This document shows, in pieces, positions 1 through 5,890 of a stretch of DNA of 11,678 bases. The stretch spans positions 1-11,678 of the forward strand of contig JALNXD010000068.1 of the NCBI GenBank assembly GCA_023230565.1, written 5' to 3'. This DNA is from Syntrophales bacterium. GTDB taxonomy: Bacteria > Desulfobacterota > Syntrophia > Syntrophales > UBA2210. The position numbers were made by a program, and so were the translations under genes. How positions within the stretch are numbered: position 1 is the first letter of the stretch; each line of letters opens with the position of its first letter. Under the pieces are notes generated by a model. It saw only the letters and a program-made list of their open reading frames with translations. It searched no databases and had not been told where the DNA came from.

Positions 1-114
1 AGCGTTCAAAAAAGCCAATGACTGTTACAAACTCTTTAAGATCAATTGCCCTGTCAGGATCCCTATCAAATAGGTTGTGGATAGAATAACCGCTAGGGAA
101 TTACGGTTAATGCT
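1..114. other. Left window edge, unassigned sequence before nrdG
   Basis: No gene can be assigned here. Two + strand frames are open from the window edge, one stopping at a TAG at 71-73 and one at a TAA at 87-89. Either could be the tail of an upstream gene, but the roughly 23-28 residues visible match nothing I recognise, including the usual NrdD C-terminus. I see no convincing -35/-10 pair for nrdG, whose own ribosome binding site is also weak. A short perfect inverted repeat, CCTAT-CAA-ATAGG at 62-74, is present but is short enough to be chance. Confidence 0.3.
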
Positions 115-594
115 ATGAACTATGCAGCGATCAAGAAGGCGGACATCGCCAACGGGCCAGGCGTGCGGGTATCACTATTCGTATCCGGATGCCGGAACCA
201 CTGTCCCGGATGCTTTAACCCGGAGACCTGGGATTTTGATTATGGGGAACCGTTCACCAAACAAACAGAAGAAGAATTGATCATGGCCCTGCGTCCCTCG
301 TGGATTCAGGGCCTTTCCATACTCGGCGGCGATCCGATGGAGCCGGAAAACCAGGAAGCCCTCCTGCCGTTTCTGCGACACGTGAAGGAGGAACTGCCGG
401 AGAAGGATATCTGGCTGTACACCGGATACTGTATTGAAGATGTTACCGGTTCTTTGCTTCTTTCCTATGTGGATGTGCTTGTGGACGGTCCGTTCATCGA
501 AGCGGAAAAGGACATCTCGCTTGCCTTTCGAGGAAGCAGGAATCAGCGGATCATCGATTTGAGGGAGAACGACAATGGAAAAAGCGATGATTGA
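115..594 (+). CDS. nrdG: Anaerobic ribonucleoside-triphosphate reductase activating protein (NrdG-like radical SAM)
   Basis: A 159-residue protein of normal NrdG length. It has the radical-SAM iron-sulfur motif CRNHCPGC (Cys26, Cys30, Cys33) in the CxxxCxxC spacing, followed by the family-typical CFNPETWDF, and a GGDP motif at 71-74 that normally contacts SAM. NrdG uses a 4Fe-4S cluster and S-adenosylmethionine to create the glycyl radical on the class III reductase NrdD, which makes dNTPs without oxygen. The N-terminus MNYA is what the family shows, so the ATG at 115 is chosen despite a poor ribosome binding site. Its end overlaps the next gene by 20 bases, implying an operon. NrdD is not in the window; it may lie upstream, or the protein may activate the host enzyme. 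Family assignment is secure; the phage role in dNTP supply is inferred. Confidence 0.94.
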   Translation: MNYAAIKKADIANGPGVRVSLFVSGCRNHCPGCFNPETWDFDYGEPFTKQTEEELIMALRPSWIQGLSILGGDPMEPENQEALLPFLRHVKEELPEKDIWLYTGYCIEDVTGSLLLSYVDVLVDGPFIEAEKDISLAFRGSRNQRIIDLRENDNGKSDD

Positions 595-820
595 CCTCAA
601 GACTGTTATCGGTGTGTATCCCCTGTGCAACACCGGCGCTGTCCTGGTACACGCCATTGATTATGGCGAGGATAAAATACTGGCAAGCATCAACGGAAAG
701 GACCCGTGCTGGTGCGACATGATTGAGGAGTATATGGAGATGACCGGGGAAACGGAGCTGGGCTTTAAGCTCGGCTCTTTCTTTATTCCGCTGTGCGAGG
801 TTATGCGCTTCTACAGCTGA
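575..820 (+). CDS. Conserved-looking 81-aa protein of unknown function
   Basis: An 81-residue protein that I cannot assign to a named family. It starts inside the end of nrdG, with a GAGGGAG ribosome binding site at 561-567 seven bases before the ATG at 575. A second ATG at 587 is less well spaced. The protein is a single small alpha/beta-like domain with no membrane segment or signal peptide. The most distinctive stretch is around residues 15-48, with a Gly-rich turn (NTGAVLVHAIDYGED) and a Cys-Trp-Cys (CWC). A metal- or nucleotide-binding role cannot be claimed from this. Its position between nrdG and the methyltransferase suggests expression with the DNA-metabolism block. The reading frame is well supported by the start signal and tight packing; the function is unknown. 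Confidence 0.8.
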   Translation: MEKAMIDLKTVIGVYPLCNTGAVLVHAIDYGEDKILASINGKDPCWCDMIEEYMEMTGETELGFKLGSFFIPLCEVMRFYS

Positions 821-840
821 TAATACAGATGGAGGGAACG

Positions 841-2103
841 ATGCAGAAGACTGCTGAATTAAAGGTCCTGCCGGTATCCGTACTCAAACCGGCGGAGTAC
901 AATCCCCGCAAAAAACTGAAAGCGGGCGATAAGGAGTACGAAAAGATCAAAGCGTCGATTGAGGAGTTTGGCTTTGCCGATCCGCTGGTCGTCAACAGTG
1001 ACATGACGATTATCGGCGGGCATCAGCGTCTGACAGTGGCGATGGATCTTGGCTATACCGAAGTGCCCTGTGCCGTGGTAGATATCGATAAGGTCCGGGA
1101 GAAGGCGCTGAACATCGCGCTCAACAAGATCACCGGTGCCTGGGATGACACGATGCTTGCGGAGCTTTTGGAGGACATCCAGAACAGCAACTTTGATCTG
1201 GGCAAGACCGGCTTTGATCCGCCTGAGATCAATACCCTGTTCAATAAACTCCACGACAAGCAGGTTCATGAAGATGACTTCGATGTGGACTCCGAACTGC
1301 AGCAGCCGGTGTTTAGCCAGCTTGGCGACCTGTGGCTGATCGGAAAGCACCGGGTTATCTGTGGGGACAGTACCGGTGAGGAAATCTATACCCGTCTGAT
1401 GGACGGTGATCTGGCCAATCTCGTACTGACGGACCCGCCCTATAACGTGGACGTGGAAGAGACGGCAGGAAAGATCATGAATGACAACATGGGAGACCAG
1501 GAATTCTATAACTTCCTGCTTTCTGCCTATCGCTGTATGCATGCCAACCTGGCTGACGATGGCAGCATCTACGTGTGGCATGCGGACACAGAGGGGCTGA
1601 ACTTCCGTAAGGCCTTCAAAGACGCCGGGTTCTATCTTTCCGGGTGTTGTATCTGGAAGAAGAACAGTCTGGTGCTGGGCCGCAGTCCTTACCAGTGGAT
1701 TCACGAGCCGTGTCTGTTCGGCTGGAAGCAGAAGGGCAAGCATCAGTGGTATTCCGACAGGAAGCAGACGACCGTGTGGGAGTACGATAAACCACGGTCC
1801 TCCAAGGATCATCCGACGATGAAGCCGGTAACGCTCATGAGCTATCCGATCAAAAACAGTACCATGACCAATGGCATTGTGCTGGATCCGTTCCTTGGCT
1901 CAGGATCTACGCTGATCGCCTGTATGCAGACGGATCGCGTCTGCCGTGGTATTGAGCTGGATCCCAAGTTTGTCGATGTGATCGTAAAGCGGGCGATTCA
2001 GGAAAACGGAGGCAAATACGACGATGTGTTTGTTATCCGGGATGGCCAGAAGCTGCGCTTCGATGAGGTTGCCAGTTTTGAACCGCAGGAGGTAGAAGCG
2101 TGA
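841..2103 (+). CDS. ParB-like nuclease domain/DNA methyltransferase fusion (DNA methylase N-4/N-6 family)
   Basis: A 420-residue two-domain protein. Residues 5 to about 100 form a ParB/sulfiredoxin-like domain, with NPRK near 21-24 and the GGHQR signature at 59-63. Residues about 155-400 form an SAM-dependent adenine or cytosine-N4 methyltransferase, with the catalytic DPPY at 198-201 and the SAM-binding DPFLGSGST at 349-357. DPPY precedes the FxGxG motif, which is the beta-class order. The ATG at 841 is chosen because GGAGGG at 831-836 lies four bases before it; the frame is open further upstream to 793 but overlaps the preceding gene there. No restriction endonuclease partner is adjacent, so this looks like a solitary phage methylase, likely protecting phage DNA or marking it for regulation or packaging (inference). 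Its stop overlaps the thyX start. Target sequence and methylated base cannot be read from sequence. Confidence 0.95.
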   Translation: MQKTAELKVLPVSVLKPAEYNPRKKLKAGDKEYEKIKASIEEFGFADPLVVNSDMTIIGGHQRLTVAMDLGYTEVPCAVVDIDKVREKALNIALNKITGAWDDTMLAELLEDIQNSNFDLGKTGFDPPEINTLFNKLHDKQVHEDDFDVDSELQQPVFSQLGDLWLIGKHRVICGDSTGEEIYTRLMDGDLANLVLTDPPYNVDVEETAGKIMNDNMGDQEFYNFLLSAYRCMHANLADDGSIYVWHADTEGLNFRKAFKDAGFYLSGCCIWKKNSLVLGRSPYQWIHEPCLFGWKQKGKHQWYSDRKQTTVWEYDKPRSSKDHPTMKPVTLMSYPIKNSTMTNGIVLDPFLGSGSTLIACMQTDRVCRGIELDPKFVDVIVKRAIQENGGKYDDVFVIRDGQKLRFDEVASFEPQEVEA

Positions 2104-2738
2104 AGGTTGAGCTGATAGCGTATACACCTTCCGCCTCCGGTGTTTGCTGCGATGCGGCTGCTGTATGTACCGCGTCAGAAAACGGATACCGATCGCTGCA
2201 GCATTCTCTGGCATCCGGTCACGAATCCGTGCTGGAGCATGCGGTCTTTACCTTCCGTGTTGAGGGCATCAGCCGGGTGACGCTGGCGCAGCTGACCCGG
2301 CACAGACTTGCCAGCTTCTCGGTCCAGTCACAGCGCTATGTGAAACTGGAAAACCCGGAGCTGGTGATTCCTGATAGTATCCGCAATTCGACCTTTGCTG
2401 CAGAAGCGGAGAGTACGATGCACTATGTGATGAACCTCTATCAGCGCATGGTGAAGGCGGGCATCCCGGCGGAGGATGCCAGATATGTGACGCCTCAGGC
2501 GACTACCACCAATCTGATCATGACCATGAATGCGCGGGAACTGAGACACTTCTTTAGCTTGCGGTGCTGCAACCGGGCTCAATGGGAGATCCGAAAGCTC
2601 GCGGACGAGATGCTGAAAATATGCAAAAGGGAAGCGCCGATCCTCTTTGATTCAGCTGGTCCTGGCTGCGTAACTGCTAACTGCCCGGAGAGCAGACCTT
2701 GTAGCCATCCCCGGAGCAAGACAGACTGGGAGGCCTGA
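2100..2738 (+). CDS. thyX: FAD-dependent thymidylate synthase ThyX
   Basis: A 212-residue protein with the diagnostic ThyX motif RHRxxxxxxxS, here RHRLASFSVQSQRY at 67-80. It also has the expected upstream SVLEH segment near 43-47 and an RELRHFFSLRC segment at about 146-155. ThyX makes dTMP from dUMP using methylene-tetrahydrofolate, FAD and NADPH, without the folate oxidation carried out by ThyA. The Cys-rich tail (residues 186-205, with GPGCVTANCPESRPCSHP) is of the type seen in clostridial ThyX proteins and may bind metal. The start is a GTG at 2100 that overlaps the methyltransferase stop as GTGA, with AGGAGGT at 2087-2093, so translation is probably coupled. Many phages carry thyX to secure thymidylate during replication. 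Assignment is secure. Confidence 0.96.
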   Translation: MKVELIAYTPSASGVCCDAAAVCTASENGYRSLQHSLASGHESVLEHAVFTFRVEGISRVTLAQLTRHRLASFSVQSQRYVKLENPELVIPDSIRNSTFAAEAESTMHYVMNLYQRMVKAGIPAEDARYVTPQATTTNLIMTMNARELRHFFSLRCCNRAQWEIRKLADEMLKICKREAPILFDSAGPGCVTANCPESRPCSHPRSKTDWEA

Positions 2739-2763
2739 TCCTCCAGTTTAGAAGGGAGATGCC

Positions 2764-2958
2764 ATGAACCATGTGACGGCGATAATTGCAGCGCTTATCA
2801 TCATCGGTCTTGTGTTCGCTGTTATAGCGGGTATAGCCGCCATCATCGGTGCCGGGGAAGAAGACCATCAGGAACTGGATGACCTGGACCAGATCGAGTA
2901 TATCCGACGATGGCAGGAAGAGAAGAAGGAACAGGCCGCCCGTAAACACACCAAGTGA
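2764..2958 (+). CDS. Small single-pass membrane protein, unknown function
   Basis: A 64-residue protein with an AAGGGAG ribosome binding site at 2752-2758. Residues about 5-31 are one continuous hydrophobic helix rich in Ile, Ala and Gly, followed by a strongly charged tail: acidic at 32-43 (EEDHQELDDLDQ), then basic towards the end. The likely topology is a membrane anchor with the charged tail in the cytoplasm, but this is inferred. It is not long enough for a complete holin with several helices, although one-helix holins and superinfection-exclusion proteins of this size exist in phages. It is the last gene of the first block, with 25 bases between the thyX stop and its start. I see no terminator after it, so read-through into the next cassette is possible. 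Confidence 0.8.
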   Translation: MNHVTAIIAALIIIGLVFAVIAGIAAIIGAGEEDHQELDDLDQIEYIRRWQEEKKEQAARKHTK

Positions 2959-2992
2959 CAAGGGTGGTAATTGTGTACTATGTAGAATCTGC

Positions 2993-3079
2993 TTTTTCTC
3001 GGATAATTCGCACAGAATTGACTTTACTTTTCGGGGCTTTAGAGTGATGTATACCATACCGCAAGAGAAGCGGGAAACA
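2993..3079 (+). promoter_or_regulatory. Divergent copy (D) of the repeated promoter/leader element, before the 3121 operon
   Basis: This is the most divergent of four copies. It shares AGAGTGATGTATAC starting at 3041 and an ACTTT box starting exactly 20 bases earlier at 3021. An upstream TTTCTCGGAT segment is shared with copy C, offset by two bases. TTGACT lies at 3018-3023. Right after the AT-rich box it forms a hairpin, CCGC (3059-3062), loop AAGAGAA, GCGG (3070-3073), at the place where the other copies have TGCC-GAAA-GGCA. The stem sequence differs but pairing is kept. Promoter function is inferred from position and repetition; the exact -35 and -10 are ambiguous. Confidence 0.65.
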
Positions 3080-3120
3080 CAGATCACACAAGGGCAGAGC
3101 CCCGGAAAGGAAGGCACAGC

Positions 3121-4098
3121 ATGACACGATTTTACCTGAACACGAAGGACAAAAAGACCCTGGTTAACCGGCTGGGAGAACTCACCGGAGAAAAACTCCG
3201 TTACACCTACGTTCCCCGATGCGCTTATGAGTGCGGACCTTACACAGTCGAGAAGAACGGCGAGCTCGTAGCTGCGGATGATGCCGATCCGATGATCCTG
3301 CAGACCCTTTTGGATGAGGGGCTGGTGATCGGAAACCTGGAGCAGGCTGGGGACGCCATGCAGGAAAACACAGAGCCAGGAACCGACGCGGCAGAAGACA
3401 GCAGCGAAGAAAACGCAGAGGACGACGTCAAAGAAGGCGCTGAAGTCAGGCATACAGAAGCAGCCGATGCACAGGACCACCTGACGATCAGCTTGCCCAT
3501 GGCGCGGCACACTTCGGAGTCCATTCGCAGGCTTATCAACATGATCTACAGCCGGGGACCGCTGCTTTCCAAAGCAACCGGCGGCTCCTTTGGGGCGGAT
3601 AAGGCGTTGGTCACCCTGCTGGATGAGGGCGGCATCATAAGAATGGAAGAGCTCATTGCCACGATCAAGGATCACGGCGGTTTGACCGGCCTGAGCTTTA
3701 ATGACGGTAAGATTAACTTCACGGGCTTTCCTATGACGGAGGATCCGGATAAGAGTCAAAGCTTCATGCAACTGGCCAGCCTCATGAACAAGCACGCCAT
3801 CGAGATGAAGCGGATCCAGGCGAAAGAGGTCAACGACGAGAATGAAAAATACGCCTTTCGGATCTGGCTCCTGCGCCTTGGCATGAACAGCGACGAGTAC
3901 AAGACCGCTCGGAAGGTGCTTATGGAAAACCTTTCTGGCAACGCAGCCTTCCGCACCAAGACAGAGGAAGAAAAGTGGAAGACCAGTCAGAAGGCAAAAC
4001 GCGATGAGCTGAGAGCGGCGAAAGCGGCCTATATGCAGACAGCCCCGGTGGAATCCCAGAGTGAGGAGGGCGAAGACAATGATGAAGCACTTTCCTGA
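3121..4098 (+). CDS. Uncharacterised phage/ICE protein of the type often labelled 'virulence-related', with acidic linker
   Basis: A 325-residue protein with three parts. Residues 1-77 resemble the N-terminal domain of a clostridial mobile-element family commonly annotated 'virulence-related protein', a label I do not think reflects a known activity (NTKDKKTLVNRLGELTG, then CAYECGPYTVEKNG). Residues 78-118 are a low-complexity Glu/Asp/Ala linker. Residues 119-290 form a mostly helical domain beginning DHLTISLPM and containing a Lys/Glu-rich segment near 226-245. A charged tail follows to the end. There is no signal peptide or membrane helix. The ATG at 3121 has GGAAAGGAAGG upstream at 3104-3113. 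It is the first gene after repeated element D and overlaps the next gene by 20 bases. Family recognition is from memory of similar proteins and is moderate; function is unknown. Confidence 0.85.
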   Translation: MTRFYLNTKDKKTLVNRLGELTGEKLRYTYVPRCAYECGPYTVEKNGELVAADDADPMILQTLLDEGLVIGNLEQAGDAMQENTEPGTDAAEDSSEENAEDDVKEGAEVRHTEAADAQDHLTISLPMARHTSESIRRLINMIYSRGPLLSKATGGSFGADKALVTLLDEGGIIRMEELIATIKDHGGLTGLSFNDGKINFTGFPMTEDPDKSQSFMQLASLMNKHAIEMKRIQAKEVNDENEKYAFRIWLLRLGMNSDEYKTARKVLMENLSGNAAFRTKTEEEKWKTSQKAKRDELRAAKAAYMQTAPVESQSEEGEDNDEALS

Positions 4099-4564
4099 CA
4101 GACAGACGGTGGAACGGGTGCGGAGGACGTACCCTGCCGGTTGCCGCATTGTCCTCGACCAAATGGAGGATGCGCAAGCGCCTCCTGTCGGAACGCAGGG
4201 AACCGTGATCGGAGTGGACGATATCGCCTCGATCATGCCCGCCTGGGATAACGCCGGTAGTCTTTCAGTCGCTTACGGTGAGGACCGCTGCCATAAGATC
4301 GCAACCGAAGAAGAAGCAAAGATTACCCTGGAGTGGTATGGCAGACACCAATCGAAGGAAAACGCCAAGTGCCCTCGCTGCGGGAAACTCATGGACGGAC
4401 CAACGACGCGGCATGCGCTGAGCCGACGGGCCAGCATTACCATTTGTGATGAAGATGGGATGAAGGAAGCATTGGAGGACGCTGGGATTATGGAGCGGTT
4501 TCCGCTGATGCAATGGGCGGCGATCACGATCCCGCAGAACGGAGGCGGCGCATGGAAGGGCTGA
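4079..4564 (+). CDS. DUF4314-domain protein with zinc-ribbon-like tail
   Basis: A 161-residue protein. Residues about 5-75 match the DUF4314 pattern: a PxGCRIVLDQMEDAQAPP start, then GTQGTVIGVDDI and a WDNAGSLSVAYGEDR end, a small beta-barrel-like fold of unknown role common in Firmicutes phages and conjugative elements. Residues 95-136 look like a zinc-binding segment, CPRCG (Cys98, Cys101) plus ICDEDGMKEALEDA (Cys123). The fourth expected Cys is replaced by Asp126, so metal binding may be altered or lost. The ATG at 4079 is chosen because GAGGAGGG at 4063-4070 lies eight bases before it; the adjacent ATG at 4082 is also possible. It overlaps both the preceding gene and the following gene, marking a three-gene operon. 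Confidence 0.88.
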   Translation: MMKHFPDRQTVERVRRTYPAGCRIVLDQMEDAQAPPVGTQGTVIGVDDIASIMPAWDNAGSLSVAYGEDRCHKIATEEEAKITLEWYGRHQSKENAKCPRCGKLMDGPTTRHALSRRASITICDEDGMKEALEDAGIMERFPLMQWAAITIPQNGGGAWKG

Positions 4565-4902
4565 AATTCTTGAGAGCGGATAATCGCATCACCTTCTGTG
4601 GGGAGAAGCCTGTGGATATGAACGATCGTGTGGCAGAGCATACAGCCATTGAGCTGACGCTTCCGACCGGCTTGTCTCCCAAGGCGCAGGCTTGCTGGGA
4701 CTACTTCGACGGCACTGCGTTTGCCTATGAATACAAGGGACGTTTGGTGGTGACGGACGAAGGCCTGTACCTGACAGCCCATGGCGATGGAAGCCATGAA
4801 GCGCCGCTGGGATTCCCTCGTTGGGTTGTGGATTCCTGGGAGGAACTGGAGCAGGTGCTGGAAGAGACCTGCGACGATCTCGCAGCAGACGGCTTGCTGT
4901 AA
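4552..4902 (+). CDS. Acidic 116-aa protein of unknown function
   Basis: A 116-residue protein I do not recognise. The ATG at 4552 is preferred because GGAGG at 4541-4545 lies six bases before it. The frame is open further upstream to 4513, but that stretch lies inside the previous gene and has no ribosome binding site. The sequence is notably acidic, especially the C-terminal helix (residues 93-116, EELEQVLEETCDDLAADGLL). Aromatic residues cluster in the middle (CWDYFDGTAFAYEYKG), suggesting a compact beta-rich domain. It has no membrane or signal segment. It overlaps the DUF4314 gene by 13 bases and is the last gene before the terminator at 4918. Small acidic proteins in phage accessory operons are sometimes DNA mimics or inhibitors; nothing here proves that. 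Confidence 0.8.
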   Translation: MEGLKFLRADNRITFCGEKPVDMNDRVAEHTAIELTLPTGLSPKAQACWDYFDGTAFAYEYKGRLVVTDEGLYLTAHGDGSHEAPLGFPRWVVDSWEELEQVLEETCDDLAADGLL

Positions 4903-4917
4903 ACGCTTGACTGCTCG

Positions 4918-4947
4918 GAGAATGGCATCGGAAACGGTGCTTTTCTC
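4918..4947 (+). terminator. Factor-independent terminator after the 3121-4902 operon
   Basis: Core stem GCATCG (4925-4930), GAAA loop, CGGTGC (4935-4940), followed by TTTT. The stem continues outward, GAGAA at 4918-4922 pairing with TTCTC at 4943-4947, with one mismatch, so the T run pairs with upstream A residues. This arrangement can stop transcription in both directions. It lies 16 bases after the stop codon. Confidence 0.75.
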
Positions 4948-4975
4948 TGTCTATGTGTACAATGGTGGAGCCAAG

Positions 4976-5070
4976 ATATTTGTGCAGTTTATGCCCGAAA
5001 TATCCGCAGAATTGACTTGCTATTTCTTCGTACCAGAGTGATATATACACATGCCGAAAGGCACAGAACA
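4976..5070 (+). promoter_or_regulatory. Copy A of the repeated promoter/leader element, before the 5092 operon
   Basis: Contains in order: upstream box ATATTTGTGCA (4976-4986); ACTTGC from 5015, preceded by TTG so that TTGACT reads at 5012-5017; AGAGTGATATATACAC (5035-5050); and the hairpin TGCC-GAAA-GGCA (5052-5063) followed by CAGAACA. The core at 5035-5070 is identical to copies B and C. The upstream box is identical to copy B and lies at the same 28-base distance from ACTTGC. It sits between a terminator and a gene start, so it most likely initiates transcription, with the hairpin at the 5' end of the RNA. The -10 is probably within GATATATAC. Confidence 0.75.
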
Positions 5071-5091
5071 CCTTCCAAGGAGGACGCCATC

Positions 5092-5403
5092 ATGAAGCGC
5101 GAAGAGAGAAACGAGTTCAACTACATCAAGCGGAGCCTGAAGGGATTCACCTTGGGCTACGGCACGACCCTGACGATCCGGACGGACGCGAGTTTCGAAT
5201 ACAAGCACGCGCTGGACGAGCTCTACACCAGCCTCAACTTCCACCCGGCCAGCGTGAGGATCGACACGAGGATGTACGACGAAAAGGAGCGGATCATTTA
5301 TATCTTCTCCAGAACCTGGGAAGACAACGATGGAAACACCCATCCTTGGACAGAACTCTACACTCAGGAAGAACGCGCACGCTTTGAAGCGGCGCTGGAT
5401 TAA
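5092..5403 (+). CDS. 103-aa protein of unknown function, first gene of a repeat-led cassette
   Basis: A 103-residue soluble protein that I cannot assign. The ATG at 5092 has a strong AAGGAGG ribosome binding site at 5077-5083, eight bases away; the frame is open upstream to 5017, but that part is the promoter/leader repeat. The N-terminus is basic (MKREERNEFNYIKRSLKGF). The remainder alternates beta-like and helical stretches and ends in a charged helix (TQEERARFEAALD). It has no cysteine, signal peptide or membrane segment. The next gene begins 13 bases after its stop with its own strong ribosome binding site, so the two form a cassette closed by the terminator at 5711. The context, a short orphan gene behind the repeated element, fits an accessory host-interaction role; this is inference only. 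Confidence 0.8.
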   Translation: MKREERNEFNYIKRSLKGFTLGYGTTLTIRTDASFEYKHALDELYTSLNFHPASVRIDTRMYDEKERIIYIFSRTWEDNDGNTHPWTELYTQEERARFEAALD

Positions 5404-5416
5404 GGAGGCCTCCACC

Positions 5417-5689
5417 ATGACACATCCAATCAACCGCGCAGCAGCCCACCACATCCGCACCCTTGCAGCCCACGGCGCACAGCTCCGCAACCCGGACGAC
5501 GGCAGCCTGATCCTGCTGACCGAGGACTTCTATCGCAGAGCGGTGGAAGCTTGCCACAGCGGCGGGTACAACGCAGCTACCTATGACCTGGTCCTTCCGG
5601 ACATCGATGGCGAGTTCTGGCTGGCCATCTGGAAAGATGGTCACGTCGACTCTGGCAGCCCGCAGAGCATTTGCGCGTGCCTGGCCTGA
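5417..5689 (+). CDS. 90-aa protein of unknown function, second gene of the cassette
   Basis: A 90-residue protein with AAGGAGG at 5402-5408, eight bases before the ATG at 5417. The same frame is open further upstream but overlaps the preceding gene there and lacks a start signal, so the shorter form is preferred. It begins with a His/Ala-rich helix (AAAHHIRTLAAHGAQL), followed by a helix-turn segment (TEDFYRRAVEACHSGGYN) and a beta-like end (FWLAIWKDGHVDSGS). Two cysteines sit close to the C-terminus (CACLA). No recognised domain, signal peptide or membrane helix. Function unknown; the reading frame is supported by the start signal, the spacing and the terminator 21 bases after its stop. Confidence 0.75.
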   Translation: MTHPINRAAAHHIRTLAAHGAQLRNPDDGSLILLTEDFYRRAVEACHSGGYNAATYDLVLPDIDGEFWLAIWKDGHVDSGSPQSICACLA

Positions 5690-5710
5690 TGAGGCAGCAT
5701 GAGCCACTAC

Positions 5711-5732
5711 GAGGGGCCTTCGGGCCTCTTTT
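5711..5732 (+). terminator. Factor-independent terminator with UUCG loop
   Basis: GAGGGGCC (5711-5718), TTCG loop, then GGCCTC plus TT forming an eight-pair stem with two G-U pairs, ending in TTTT. It closes the 5092-5689 cassette and separates it from the ATPase/TOPRIM unit. Confidence 0.8.
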
Positions 5733-5833
5733 AGTCGTTTGCTCGAATGTGACTATAAACGTTACAGAGTGGTGTGTGGTTTAGAGTGAATATTTAACAC
5801 AAAAATTGTTCAAAATAAATTCAGACAAAAAAC

Positions 5834-5862
5834 TTGATTAAAAACGCTTGATATGGTAAGAT
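5834..5862 (+). promoter_or_regulatory. Sigma-A type promoter of the ATPase/TOPRIM module
   Basis: TTGATT at 5834-5839 and TAAGAT at 5857-5862 are separated by 17 bases, close to the consensus for the housekeeping sigma factor. The surrounding 5785-5860 is clearly AT-rich compared with flanking genes. A start of transcription near 5869 would give a very short leader before the AGGAGGTG ribosome binding site at 5878-5885. It does not carry the ACTTG/hairpin element found before the neighbouring cassettes, so this unit is probably controlled separately. Confidence 0.75.
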
Positions 5863-5890
5863 AGAGCCATCTCAGATAGGAGGTGTGGCG

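Noticed and set aside
62..74. Inverted repeat CCTAT-CAA-ATAGG before nrdG as an operator
   Set aside because: Five-base arms are expected by chance, and no promoter is visible nearby.
859..1812. 317-codon - strand open frame opposite the methyltransferase
   Set aside because: It lies entirely antisense to the ParB-MTase fusion, whose motifs are unmistakable; no protein family is recognisable.
2677..4236. Long open frame (519 codons) on the - strand across the 3121 operon
   Set aside because: It runs opposite well-supported + strand genes with good ribosome binding sites, crosses a promoter element and intergenic space, shows no recognisable domain, and its composition (many Cys, Phe, His) looks like an antisense shadow.
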